Source: Warburgia ugandensis (lineage: Eukaryota; Streptophyta; Magnoliopsida; Canellales; Canellaceae). Taken from it: 64,000 nt of DNA. The notes beneath the pieces are model-generated. The model saw only the letters and a list, made by a program, of their open reading frames with translations, was not told the DNA's origin and searched no databases. Below are positions 1-10,545 of the stretch, in pieces (the stretch's first letter is position 1; each line of letters opens with the position of its first letter). The translations under genes were made by a program, and so were the position numbers. The stretch is taken from the NCBI GenBank assembly GCA_035236585.1, contig CP141132.1:52641880-52705879 (forward strand), in the 5' to 3' direction.

Positions 1-565
1 CTTATTCCACTTACACAAGAGAAATCTTGATGAGACATTGTGATTGTTTACAATATCTTAGATTTAAAGAATTACAATAGAAAGATGAACATGTTAAAAG
101 TGAGAGCTGTTGTATTTAGATGGTGAGCCTTGCAACCTTAGATTAGCTTTTTTGATTCAATGGAGAATGTGAATGTATATTTATTTTCATGTCATAGATT
201 AGTTTGTATTAATGGAATATGTTGTGATATGGTTGTGACTGGAGATTCTGTAAAGTGATAAGTCTTTTATAATTGTTTTCAAAGCAATGAAAAATGATTT
301 GTATTACCTATTAGGTCTTTTGTAAGCATGCGTCAAATGCGCTTATGTTCGAAAAATAGAGAAAAATCTGCTAGATTTTTGGCAGAAATGAGACACTCAT
401 TTCACCCAAAAGTTTTTGCGTTTTGTGTAAAAATGACACTCAAGATTTACAAAAAAACTTTCATAAGAAATTAGATGTTTTGTTTTTCAAAAGAATCTTA
501 AACATAGAATATCATGAATTTCGTAATAGTTTTCAAAAAGTATTTTGAAACTCCGAGATGTTACA
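1..565 (+). mobile_element. 3' part of a Del-type LTR, cut by the window edge
   Basis: The stretch resembles the distal part of the plus-oriented Del-type LTRs further right. It has the 'gtttacaatatctta' motif near 45, also present as its complement near 35470, and an 'aatgacactca' motif near 433, as in the LTR ending at 48123. A terminal 'gatgttaca' ends at 565. No tRNA primer site follows, so this is more likely a solo or truncated LTR than a 5' LTR. Its left part lies outside the window. Identification rests on short shared motifs read by eye. Confidence 0.45.
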
Positions 566-828
566 TGAAACCATGGAGGAGTGCCACATGGAGCCACATG
601 ATTAAATGATCAATTCAACTACTTTCTTATGTTAAAAGTGTGATTTTTTAATTAGGAGAGAAAAATCCACTTTCCTAACTCATTTCCCATCCTTAGTTCA
701 CCATTCATCCTAGAGTTCCATGTTTTGAACTCAAGGAGGAAGCCATCTTCCCCTTGCTTAGTTGGTAAACTTCAAGTGGTTTCCTTATTAGGAAACCCCC
801 AAATGTAAGTTCATTCAAATCACATTAT
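566..828. other. No gene seen; spacer
   Basis: AT-rich spacer between the first LTR and the next solo LTR. I see no coding potential. A small direct repeat, 'gccacatg', occurs at about 581 and 593. Confidence 0.4.
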
Positions 829-2993
829 TGTTAACTGCAAGTGCATGGGTTATTGTAGTGTAATGAATGTAGATACAAGTCGATCCACAGGGACTCACCT
901 TAATAATTTGGAGTTTAACTAAAATTTAGTTATTCAAAAATTAGAAATAAGTGATAGAAATTAAATGAAAGTGAAATCAAATTTTAGATATATTTAATCA
1001 ATAAAAATTATAGAGGTCCAACTCCAAAAGACAATACTTTCCTAGCTTGATCACATCATTTTCTTGAAATCCAATATCTTGAATTCAATCATCCTTTATC
1101 AATCTCTTTTTGGTTCTTTTGATTAATGATCTAAAGGATGGATTAGGCAGATTCTTCAAAATTTCAAAGATCTGGTTTAGAAAAGGATTTTGGGGTTTAA
1201 TAGCTAGATCTAATTTTTGAAGCTTGGATTGAAGATCAGGAATGACAAACAAGCTGTAAAATGTCCTAAAAACAAGATCTGGAAGTTGATTAAAAATCAA
1301 ATGAGAAATTGAAGAAATCATGTTTATTAGAGCAAAACTGTTGATTCGGTTAAACTTTATTTAAAATAAGGATTGATAAAATAGTTCTTGTATTAATCAT
1401 GGAATAATGTAGAACATAGATAACCACAATAGGAATAAAACAGAACACAAATAAGAATAGTAATAGGATGAAAAGGCAATTGAAATTAACGTGTTATGGA
1501 CAAAATTGGAATTTTCATTGAAAGTTCCTTATTTTTCCTATAAAATAGAAAAAACCCAATAGAACAAAGGAAGACGATGCCTGCCGGCTTGAAAGTGAAC
1601 TTTGGGTTGGAGCAATTCTATGCTGAAGAGGAACAAGGAGAGGAGGGAACCAAGAGGGGGTGTTGCCATGTGGTGCTGGCTGTTGAGCAGAGCAAGAGAG
1701 ACAAAGAAGGGAGCTAGGAAAGAGAGAAGATTGGGGGAAGAGAGAACAACTACCAACGCGGCCTACCAATCAGGTTGCACTGGTCGGAATGGAAAGAAAG
1801 GGAGATATTGTGGGCTTTGCCGGTGAACAGATAGGAAGATAATGAGAGAGTAGAGAGCAAAAGGAGAGAGGAAGACACGGTGGTGCAGTCAATGGCGATG
1901 AAGGGGGCAAAGCAGAGATGAAGAATGGTGGCACTAGAGAAGAGAAGTGGAAGGTGTTGGGCTGGAGGGGAGAGGTGAGAGGTGAGAGGTGAGAAGGGAA
2001 CAAGTAATGGGCTGCGTTAGTGACTGGAGTTCATAAAGTCCCCGATGGATTGGTGCGGTGTGGCCTGCTCAGTTGAGCTGCTCGGTGCCAGTAAAGCAGA
2101 GGCTGGTGTGATGATGGTGATCCAATGAACGCAACAATGTGGGGAACAGAGGATAGTTCTTGACAAAAAGAGAAGAATGAGATAGAGGTGGGGACTGAGA
2201 GAAGGAGAAGAGAGGGAAGAAGAGAGAAGTGGGAAAGAAAGAGGGAGAGAAAATGAACTGGGTGGTGCATGAGAGAGAAAGAAGATATGGAAGAAGAGGA
2301 AGACAGTAGAAAGACAGGAAAATTACAGAAGACAATGAACAAAAGGAATAGAATGCACAGGATGAAAACAGTAAAAATTCTCATCCTCGTCCAGTAGTGC
2401 CCTCCTCCTTTTAATGCCTTGATGCCTTTCTAATTTTGTTCTCCCCAGCTTTCCCTACACTTTCATCACAATGAAGAGTTAGTTTCCCACTAGCAAACTT
2501 CTGTTCCCTTTAATTATGCAACTCTCAATCCAAAGTTGATCTCTTATTAAGGAAATCTTATCCATGATGTCCTTTCCTCTAGTTAGAACTCATTTTCTTT
2601 TAGAAAACCATACCATCTTGCTTTTTGACTGATTTGGTTCATTCAATGCCCTTTTAGATAATCTGCACTATTGATTTTTGATTTGACACTAATCAACATA
2701 ATTCGAGCCATCTAGTATCCAATCCAACTAATTTGCACCATATAATTAGCCATCCAAACCATGATCTATTTGATCTACAGAATATAAGACTAGATTAGAG
2801 TCATCTAAACCATACGTTAAGCATCTTCTTAGCTTGGATGATCATTTGACTGTTAAATTTGATAAATTAATGGTTGGATGATCAATTTAAACTAATGTTC
2901 ATGTTCTTTCTAAAAAATTTCCAAATTAATTAGTTAGATGATCTAATTAAATGCCAAACTATGGGTATTTTGGAAAAAATTGAACACTTAACA
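829..2993 (-). mobile_element. Solo LTR, CGCAAGTGCA family, copy 1
   Basis: About 2165 bp bounded by TG at 829 and CA at 2993. The first 70 bases (ctgcaagtgcatggg, then gtcgatccacagggact) match the start of the copy at 7887. The last 250 bases, with 'gatgatcatttgac' and 'gaacacttaaca', match that copy's end. Both copies have a purine-rich middle on the plus strand (about 1600-2330). Related 'cgtgtacttgca' sequence closes the Athila-type 3' LTR near 59400 in the other direction, so I infer minus orientation. Flanks are cattat and catat, so the target duplication is at best degraded. No internal region is attached. Open frames inside it are low-complexity and not genes. Confidence 0.7.
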
Positions 2994-4297
2994 CATATAA
3001 ACCCTAGGTTTTTCCTCCACCATTTCTTATTATTTTTCTTCTTCTTTTGCTATCTTTTCACTAGCCAATCACCATCTTATTAAATCATCTCCACCTAACT
3101 TTTCTCCTTTAAAATCCACCTCAGCCCTAGATTTAGATCTCCACCTCTTTTCTAGATTAAACATTCATCAACTTGGAAGCTAAAACATCTACATATACCC
3201 CAAGGCTTCCAACTTTTTGTTTTTTTTAAGTAGAGGTGGGTGAGACACCTTGAAAGAAAGCTCTCCTTTGGTGCTTAGTTGCTGCTGGAATATGGAAAAA
3301 ATTTAGTACTTTTCTTCCTTTGGATTTCTAGTTATTCTTGTTATTATTTGCTCTCTAATTCAGGTTAGTAGTTTACTTACTTTGGTGTAGCTTTCATTGC
3401 TTCAATTTCTCTTATTTTGCTTTCTAGTTTTACACCATTCTTTCCATCAAGATTCTCCTATCTTCTTTGCATCCATTCCATTAGTTTTCTTTGATTATTT
3501 CTCAAGATTTAAGTTACTTCTTCTCTGGTAGTGACAACCAAGAGAAGAAATCACTTGCAACCTTGAGTTTTGTCCTTACAAAATCATGTTTTTCACCATA
3601 TTCCCACCTTAGTTTTAGGTCCACTCTCCATCGTCAGTTCATCCCTTTAGCTTTATTTTATTTTGAATTCATTTTTGCGTTTTCTTTGCATGTCATCATA
3701 CTTTAGTTTGTGAGTATTGTATTTCATTTTTGTTATATTTTAAATGAGGTTTTGTGCATTTGAATTTTGTGCAATTTCTAGCAATAGTACAGGTATGATG
3801 TGCAAAATTTTGGGTGTAATTTGGTGTGGATTTAATGAAATTCATTGAGGTTTCTTGTTATGGAATGATTCACTTATCAAATTAATTTATATCTAGGTTG
3901 TTTCATTATATAAATTATTGTTTGATTTGCTTTCTTATGCATATTTTGTTTGATGTTCTTAAGTACCAAAAATAAAAAAAATCTCTTTCCTTAACTTTGT
4001 GCTTTATTTTCATCCATCTAAATATTGTTTTTGCTTTAGTCCTTCGAAAAATTTTTATCTTTTCATGTTGTTTATTAGAGCCATTAATTATTTTGAGTGA
4101 TAGTTCACTTTAGATCCATCAAATCTGACTATCTTTTAACCTATGAACCTTGCACATAGTCCATGAATCATGCACATGGTACTAGGTCACATTCGTCTAT
4201 GATTTTTGCTCAGTTTAATGGCATAATCTCTTTTCAAGAGTTGTAAATTAGTTGTTTGCTTCCTAATTTAGGTTTAAAAAGTTTTTGTTTTGAATTT
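2994..4297. other. No gene seen; AT-rich and pyrimidine-rich stretch
   Basis: The sequence starts with 'catataaaccctag' and a CT-rich leader-like segment (about 3010-3150), then becomes T-rich. The layout is like the promoter-proximal part of a gypsy LTR in plus orientation, but I could not match it firmly to another copy. The single 71-residue open frame here has no family features. Confidence 0.3.
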
Positions 4298-4719
4298 TTG
4301 CAAGATCTATGTTTAGTAAGTTTTAGCTTAGGTAAATGTTAATTTAGGAAAGTTTCTAATTTGAGTAGTTTCCTTAATATCAGTTGCCTAATTTGATTCA
4401 TTCTAATTTAGTATTAGTTTCTTTTAGTTGATTGATGTTAGTTAGGTAAGTTTTTATTTTAATTGCTTAGCTTTATTTTTAGAAATTTCCTTTTAAGTCT
4501 AGTTTCTATTGCAAGTTCTATTTTTATTAAGTTTTAGGTTAGGTAAGTGTTAATTTTAAAAAGTTTCCAATTTAAGTAGTTTCCTTAATATTAGTTGACT
4601 AATTCAATTCATTCTAATTTAGCATTAGTTTCCTTTATTTGATTCCATGTTGGTTAGGTAAGTTTTCATTTTAATTGCGTAGCTTTACATTTTAGAAATT
4701 TTCTTTTAAGTATAGTTTC
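4298..4719. repeat. Direct tandem duplication, 2 x 211 bp
   Basis: Two adjacent copies, 4298-4508 and 4509-4719. Each begins with 'ttgcaag' and contains 'taagttttag', 'gtagtttccttaata', 'attcattctaattt' and 'gttaggtaagtttt' in the same order at a constant 211-bp offset. The copies have diverged by point changes, so the duplication is not recent. Confidence 0.85.
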
Positions 4720-4840
4720 TAATTCCATGCGCGCTTCAATTTCATATTACTTTAAAGTCCTAGTTTGATCACAACTCTGTATCATTGGCTGAAGTTAATA
4801 GATCTAAATAGAATCCAACCCATTGCAAATATGTGAGATT

Positions 4841-4950
4841 CACGTGGCTGACCCCTACTTAGGATAAGGTCATGATGATGATGGTGATGGTGACGTGAGG
4901 CATCACAATCATCATCAAGACCTTATCCCGATTAGGGGTCGGCCACATGA
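4841..4950. repeat. Inverted repeat around an ATG/ATC microsatellite at the LINE 3' end
   Basis: The left arm, from 4841 (cacgtggctgacccctact...), is an imperfect reverse complement of the right arm ending at 4950 (...ggggtcggccacatga). Arms are about 40 bp with roughly seven differences. Between them are 'atgatgatg' and 'atcatcatc' tracts. The right arm is the 3' tail of the minus-strand LINE. The left arm looks like the 3' tail of a second LINE copy in the opposite direction. Confidence 0.75.
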
Positions 4951-5510
4951 ACTTTGTTCCTCCATTCCCTTCTATTAAGTATCATGGCTTCATTTAGTCT
5001 TAAAGTTTTAAAATATTTTCTCAACAGTTTTATCCACATTCCTTTAGCCCTTCCCCTTGCTCTTTTAGAACCTTCTATTTGCATTGCCTCACTCCTTCTA
5101 ATTGGTGCCATTTTTGGTCTCCTTTGGACATGTCCAAACCATCTAAGTCTAATCTTCCTCATCTTATTACCCATTTGTGCTAACCCTAAATTTCCTCTAA
5201 TATTTTCGTTCCTAATTCTATCCTTTCTTGTATTACTACTCATCCATCTCAACATCCTCATTTCTACAACGCTCATCCTATGAGCATTATGTTCCTTAAT
5301 TGCCCAACACTCTATCCATAGAGCATGGCCGGCCTTATGTCCATCCTATAGAATTTTCCTTTTAGTTTGAGTGGCACCCGTCGATCACACAAAACTCCAG
5401 ATGCACATCTCAATTTGTTCCAACCCACTTGGATTCTTTGGGCAACCTCCCTCTCAATCTCTCAATCTCTCCACTCTCATGAATCGTTGACCCCAATTAC
5501 TGAAAGTGGT
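4932..5510 (-). pseudogene. LINE ORF fragment, C-terminal domain
   Basis: The 114-residue frame 5276-4932 has the motifs RMLRWM, 'KIRLRWFGHVQRRP' and a final 'WRNKVHVADP'. This is the usual end of plant RTE reverse transcriptases; the family normally ends in VADP followed by a stop just before the microsatellite tail. It lies directly downstream of the polymerase fragment and is separated from it by frameshifts between about 5280 and 5520. Role in the family: the region after the thumb, of uncertain biochemical function. Confidence 0.8.
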
Positions 5511-5526
5511 CTTTTACGGGGAGTTC

Positions 5527-6650
5527 TTAGTTATCAATCTTGACTGGTGTTCCACTCCTACGCCTCTCCTTGCTAAAATTGCATTTCATATGTTCTATCT
5601 TAGTTCTGTTGATTTTAAATTCTTTAGATTCTAATGCTTCTCCCCATAACTCTAGCTTTGTGTTTACCCCCTCCCTTATCTCATCAAGCAAGACTATATC
5701 ATTTGCAAATAGCATGCACCAAGGAATCTCCTTGTGCAGATGTTTTGTTAACTCATCCATAACCAATGTAAAATGGTATGGGCTCAATGCAGATCCTTGG
5801 TGCAATCCTAAAGTGACAAGAAAATCACTAGTCTCACCACTAGTAGTCTTAACATTTGTTACCACTCCCTCATACATCTCTTTAATTATGTCTATATAAC
5901 CCCCGAAAAACCCCTTTCTCGCCCATCTCTAGGGGATCTATCGTAGGCTTTATCTAAGTTGATAAAGACCATGTGGAGGTCTTTCCTCCTCTCCCCATAT
6001 TTCACTACCAATTGTCTTAGTAAGAAAATAGCTTCCATGGTAGACCTCCTAGGCATGAAACCAAGCTAATTCTCTGATACACTTATCTCATGTCGTAGCC
6101 TCTTCTCAATCACTCTTTCAAAAAGTTTCATAGTGTGGCTCATAAGTTTGATCCCTCAATAATTAGTACAGCTCTATATGTATCCTTTATTCTTATAAAT
6201 TGTTACAATAGAGCTTTCCCTCCACTCATCAAGCATTTTCTTTGATTTTATAATCTTGTTAAACAACTTGGTCAACCAAACTACCCCAATATCTCCCATA
6301 TGCTTCCAAACCTCTATTGGTATACCATCAAGCCCCGTGGCCTTTCCTGATTTCATCTTTTTCAAGGCCTCTTTCACTTCATGTATTCTGATCCTACGTT
6401 CATATCTATAATATCCAATGTTATTTATATTTATAGTATTTTTAATCCCTATATTCTTAGAGCCATTGTTATTTAACAATTTTTGAAAGTATGTTTCCCA
6501 CCTCTGTTTGATTTCATCATCTTTGACTAATAACCTTTGATCATCACTTGTAATGCACCTAACATGATCTAAGTCCTTACCCTTCTGTTCTCTTACTTTT
6601 GCAAGTTTAAAACACATCTTTCTCACCTCATCTTATTCCTAGTCTATTAT
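5527..6650 (-). pseudogene. LINE reverse transcriptase domain, broken
   Basis: Two frames carry it: 6626-6174 (fingers, with 'KMKSGKATGLDGIPIEVWKH' and 'LFNKIIKSKKMLDEWR') and 5877-5527 (palm, with 'LGLHQGSALSPY', 'MDELTKHLHKEIPWCMLFAN' and 'KLELWGEALESK'). Between them, around 5970-5945, one reads HMVFINLDKAYD. In active relatives the catalytic aspartates lie in FIDL and FADD. Here these read FINL (codon 5958-5960) and FAND (codon 5701-5703), so two of the metal-binding acids are asparagine. Stops and frameshifts separate the parts. This enzyme would copy LINE RNA at a nicked target site, but this copy cannot. Confidence 0.88.
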
Positions 6651-7102
6651 AGAGCTCATCATATGCCTTAAGTTTAGCCTCACTTACTATTCTCTTAGCA
6701 ACCTTTTTAGCATTCTTATATAGTTCATAGTTTTCATTATTTCTAGTCTTCTTCCATGCTTTAAAACACATCCATTTTTTTTTTAATAACTTTTTTGCAC
6801 TATTTCACTCTACCACCATGTTTTCTTTACTAATTTCCTTTTACCTTCAGATACTCCTAAGACATCTTTTGCCACTTTCTTAATGGACTCAACAATATTA
6901 ATCCACATGGTGTTTACTTCAGTTTCATAGTTCTAATTTCCTTCTACCATCAACTTATTTGTGAATGACATTATTTTCTCTCCTTTTAAGTTCCACCACT
7001 TAGTTTTTGGATACTTATTAAGTTTATTTCCTTTCTTTCATCTTTTGGTATGGATATCTATAACCATTAACCTATTTTGTGAGGTTAAACTCTCACTAGG
7101 TA

Positions 7103-7880
7103 TCACCTTAAATCCTTACACATTGATTGTTTAGTATTTTTCAGTAGAAAAAAGTCTATTTGGCTTTTATGAAGCCCACTTTTAAAGGTTATTAAGTGTT
7201 CATCCCTATTCTTAAAGAGTGTATTTCCAATGGCCGAATTATCTAACAAAGCAAAATCAAGGATATTCTCCCCCATCTCATTTTGTTTACCTATACCGTA
7301 CCCTCCATGTATTCTATCATATCTTTCCTTTTCTTTTCCTACATGGTCATTTATGTTTGGTCCTATAAATATCCCCTCAGTATTGGGAATTTCTTGCACG
7401 ACTCTCTCCATATCTTCCCAAAATTGTCTCTTGATTATATCTTCTAAACCTACTTGAGGTGCATATGCACTTATAATATTTATGATCTGCTCTTCTAGAA
7501 CAAGTTTTATTATTATAATTCTATCACTGATTGTTTTAACATCCACAAATTTATCCTTTAATTCTTTATCCACTATTATTCTTACATCATTTTTGTTATT
7601 ATCCTTTCATACATACCATAATTTATATTCATCGATTTCTCTAACTTTAGCCCCTTTCCACTTGGTTTATTGGATACATGATATGTTGACTCTCCTACAT
7701 TTCATTATGTCTACTAACTTCAAACTCTTACCTATCAATGTCCCTATATTCCATGTAGCAATATGAATCTTATGCTCTTGAGATATCCTATTTACAAGCA
7801 CCCTTCTTGATTTCCATGGCATGAACCTATGTCCACTTTTCACTACACCTAGGTTCTGATGCAGCACGTCACTTTTAAGG
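7103..7880 (-). pseudogene. LINE apurinic-type endonuclease domain, broken
   Basis: The N-terminal part (7867-7667) contains 'IATWNIGTL' and ends 'VNISCIQ', matching the start of an exonuclease-endonuclease-phosphatase fold. The frame 7573-7103 continues with 'ISAYAPQVG', GPNINDHVGK and 'SQIDFFLLK'. The family usually has a GD.N motif where GPNIN stands here, so a catalytic Asp appears lost. A frameshift separates the two parts near 7600-7660. In RTE elements this domain nicks target DNA to prime reverse transcription. Confidence 0.82.
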
Positions 7881-7886
7881 GGATGC

Positions 7887-10070
7887 TGTTGATTGTTTTA
7901 CCGCAAGTGCACAGGCTATTGTAGCGTAGCTTATGCAAGTACGGGTCGATCCCACGAGGACTTGATTTAAAATGGAGTTTTCAATAAAATCTAATTATTT
8001 AAAATTAAAAATAAATCACTCACAATTACTGGAATTATTAAAATGAGAATCAATGTTCAGATCTAATAAACTTCTCAAAAATACAGAATTTCCAGTTCTT
8101 AAAGAAAACAAACAAAATCAAATAAGGTGAAAAAACTACTTCCCTAGATCAATTTTCATCAAAATCTTCACTTCTGGTCTTCTAAAAGCTGATCCTCCTT
8201 TACAGATATCTTCAACCTGTTCTTGATTAGTGATCCACCGGTTGGATTTGACAAATTCTTCAAAATGGTCAAGATCTAGGCTAAATTGTGATTTCAAGAT
8301 TTGGACGGCTCAGATTGATTTTTGGATTTCAGATCTAAGATCAGAAGCATTGGTTATGTCTAGGGATGTCCTAAGAATGAACCTGTAAAATTAATTTGAA
8401 ATCAGAGAAGAAACGAAGGAGAAATTGAGGATTTTGTTTTGATTAAGGCTAAACCGTTGAGAGGTTAGGCCTTGATTGATCTGATTCAGATTAGGCAGTT
8501 CCTGGATAAGAAAAATATGGATAAAACAGAACTAGAATAAAATGGGACAAGGATGTAATTTCTGAAAAAGGACAAAATTGTAATTGATCTTAAAAGGAGG
8601 AGGGCAAAACCGGAATTAAGCAAAAATTCTGGTTTTAAGAAAAACCAGACGGAGAACTCGATGAAGAAGGGAAACTGGAGGAAGGGAAGGGGAAGGGAGA
8701 GGAGAAGAGAGGAAAGGAGGAGAGGGGAAGTAAACCCGGAGCTGGGTTTCCTTCTCCGAGCCAGCTGACGACGAGAAAAATGCCGGATGAGGAATAGGGA
8801 AAGAGAAGAAAAGGATGGAGGAGAAGAGAGGAGGGGAAAAGAAGGGAAACCCGACTTGGGTTTCCGTTCTTGGACTGGTCGACGACGACACCTAGGCCGG
8901 TGATCTGGTGCTTGTTTGGTGCGGTGAAGGGACAAAGTGGAGGCAGAGGGAGCAAAGGGAGAGGAAGTTGGGGGAGCTCGTCGCTATGCAAGAGGAGAGG
9001 AAAGAGTCGTGCCCAGGTCACCTGGCCGACTAGGTGTGACTGACGTCCTGGGTTGTGCAGGTGATGGCTATGACGCCTGGGGAGACAGATGCCGGCTGGA
9101 GAATCTTGGTCGATGGAGAAGGAACAAGGGAGAGAGTTCAAGTAAGAGAGAGGGAAAGAAGAGGAGTGCGAGAAGGCAGTGATAAGGAAGGTATGGGTTT
9201 GAGAGAGATTGAGGAGAAGCAGGAGGGGGAGATTCAGAAGTTGAGAAGCAGAAGAGGGAAAGAGGAGGAGAAGGGCGAATTGAGAGAGATGAGAAGAGGT
9301 TGGGCTTTGTGCGTGAAGATGGGCAGAAGAGCCTATAGGAGAAGAAGAAAAATATATGAAGAGAGAGTTGGGTACGGTTGGGAAAGAAGGCAAAAAGAAG
9401 AGAGGTAAAGTGGGTACGTGAGAATGAGGAAGGGAAAAAGAAAAAGGAAAAGAAGGAAAAAGAAAGAAAAAGGAAAGAAGGAAAAGAGAAAAAGGAAGGG
9501 AAAAAGGAAAAAGGAAAAGGAAAGAAAGAAAAGAGAAAAGGAAAAAGAAAAGAGAAAGAAAAGAGAAAAGGAAAAAGAAAAGAGAAAAGGAAGGAAATAG
9601 AGGAAAAAGAAAAGAAAGAAAAGGAGTGGGAAAGGAAAGAGAGAATGAAGGAAAGAAAAAGAGAATAAGGAGGGAAAGAGGAAGAAAAGGAAAGAGAAGT
9701 GGGGGAAAGAGTTGCCCTTTACATGTTCTTTCCATTTTGTCCATGATTTCTATTTCATCTATCTCCATGGGTGATCTGGTCTATCCATTGCCCTTTAAGA
9801 TGATCTGCACCATTATCTTTTACCCGTATCCATCCGTGCGTCCTTTGGTTGATATGCAAAAGAAAAGACTAAATTAGAATCATCTGAACCGCACATTAGT
9901 CATCTAATGAACTCTAATAATCATCTGACCATTGATTTTGACAAATTAAGGTTTGGATGGTCAATTGGATTTATATTCAAAATCAAGCTAAGTTTTGTAA
10001 AATTGAACGGTTAGATGATCTAATTGAACGCTAAATTAGGGGAATTTTGACCAAAATTAAACACTTAACA
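7887..10070 (-). mobile_element. Solo LTR, CGCAAGTGCA family, copy 2, with perfect TSD
   Basis: 2184 bp starting TGTTGATTG (7887) and ending ACACTTAACA (10070). It is flanked on both sides by GATGC (7882-7886 and 10071-10075), the 5-bp target duplication expected of an LTR retrotransposon. It matches the copy at 829 at both ends, in the purine-rich middle and in the 'gaatcatctgaac' region. No primer site, polypurine tract or coding region is attached. It most likely arose by LTR-LTR recombination deleting the interior. It disrupted the tandem 5' monomers of the LINE. Confidence 0.88.
9420..9710. repeat. Purine-only low-complexity tract (A/G rich)
   Basis: Roughly 290 bases of almost uninterrupted A and G, mostly aggaaa, aagaaa and gggaaa words, inside the solo LTR. 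The complement is a long pyrimidine tract. It yields long but meaningless open frames: Lys/Glu/Arg-rich forward, and a 377-residue Phe/Ser/Leu/Pro-rich frame on the minus strand at 8635-9768. The equivalent part of copy 1 (about 1840-2330) is also GA-rich but less pure. Confidence 0.85.
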
Positions 10071-10215
10071 GATGCTCTAGCAGTCCTTGCCCAATTTTCA
10101 CTACACCTAGGATCCGATATAGTGCATCGCTTTTAGGAAAATTCCCTAGCAACCTTGTCCATTTTTCACCACACCCGAGATCTGATGCTTGCGTTGCTTA
10201 TGGGGAACACCCTAG
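10071..10215 (-). mobile_element. LINE 5' region, tandem monomers displaced by the solo LTR
   Basis: Two consecutive units of about 65 bp resemble the segment left of the solo LTR at about 7820-7886. Each has a 'ttttcac.acacc' core, 'gatc..gat' and a 'gcttttagg'-like end. With the piece at 7820 there are three monomers, joined by the word 'ccctagc'. They probably formed the 5' UTR/promoter repeats of the LINE before the LTR landed in them. Confidence 0.65.
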
Positions 10216-10270
10216 CTTGATGGAATGTTAGTTTTTGATACATGTCATGTTAGGGTTGCAATAGTTTAAA

Positions 10271-10545
10271 GAAGTTGGAGATGATTTTCATTTCTTCCTT
10301 ACAAATTAATATATAAATGCATATTCATTTGCAAGCAAGAAAGAAAGAAATAACAAAAATCATCTTCAACTTCTCCCTTACCAGCTGGCACCTGACGCAA
10401 GGGTTTCCATACTTTTAAGAAGATGGAGATGATTTTCATTTTTTCCTTGTAAACTAATATACAAATGCATATTCATTTGTAAGAAGGAAAGAAATAACAA
10501 AATTGTATTGAACTTCTCCCTTGCCAGCTAGCACTTGACACAAGA
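10271..10545. repeat. Direct repeat, two copies of about 130 bp
   Basis: Copies at about 10271-10403 and 10419-10545. Both contain 'ggagatgattttcatt', 'aaatgcatattcattt', 'gaaagaaataacaaaa' and 'aacttctccctt', and then the variant pair gccagctagcacttgacac / accagctggcacctgacgc. They are separated by about 15 bp. I see no coding capacity, and this is not obviously part of the neighbouring elements. Confidence 0.8.

Larger units (their letters stand above)
4905..7886 (-). mobile_element. RTE-clade LINE (non-LTR retrotransposon), decayed
   Basis: On the minus strand the order is endonuclease (from about 7800), reverse transcriptase (about 6650 to 5527) and C-terminal domain (to about 4932), followed by a (TGATGA)-type 3' tail at about 4890-4915. 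Reading 5' to 3', all fragments agree with plant RTE LINE proteins. The main body is about 3.0 kb. Its 5' end is interrupted at 7886 by a solo LTR and continues at 10071-10215. It is broken by many frameshifts and stops and has lost catalytic residues, so it is not autonomous. Confidence 0.85.

Noticed and set aside
2031-2384. 117-residue hydrophobic minus-strand frame resembling a membrane protein
   Set aside because: It lies in the GA-rich middle of a solo LTR. Phe/Leu/Ser richness comes from the pyrimidine strand.
8635-9768. Longest open frame in the window, 377 residues on the minus strand
   Set aside because: The protein is almost all Phe, Ser, Leu and Pro from a low-complexity pyrimidine tract inside a solo LTR. 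It has no domain, and codon content follows the repeat.
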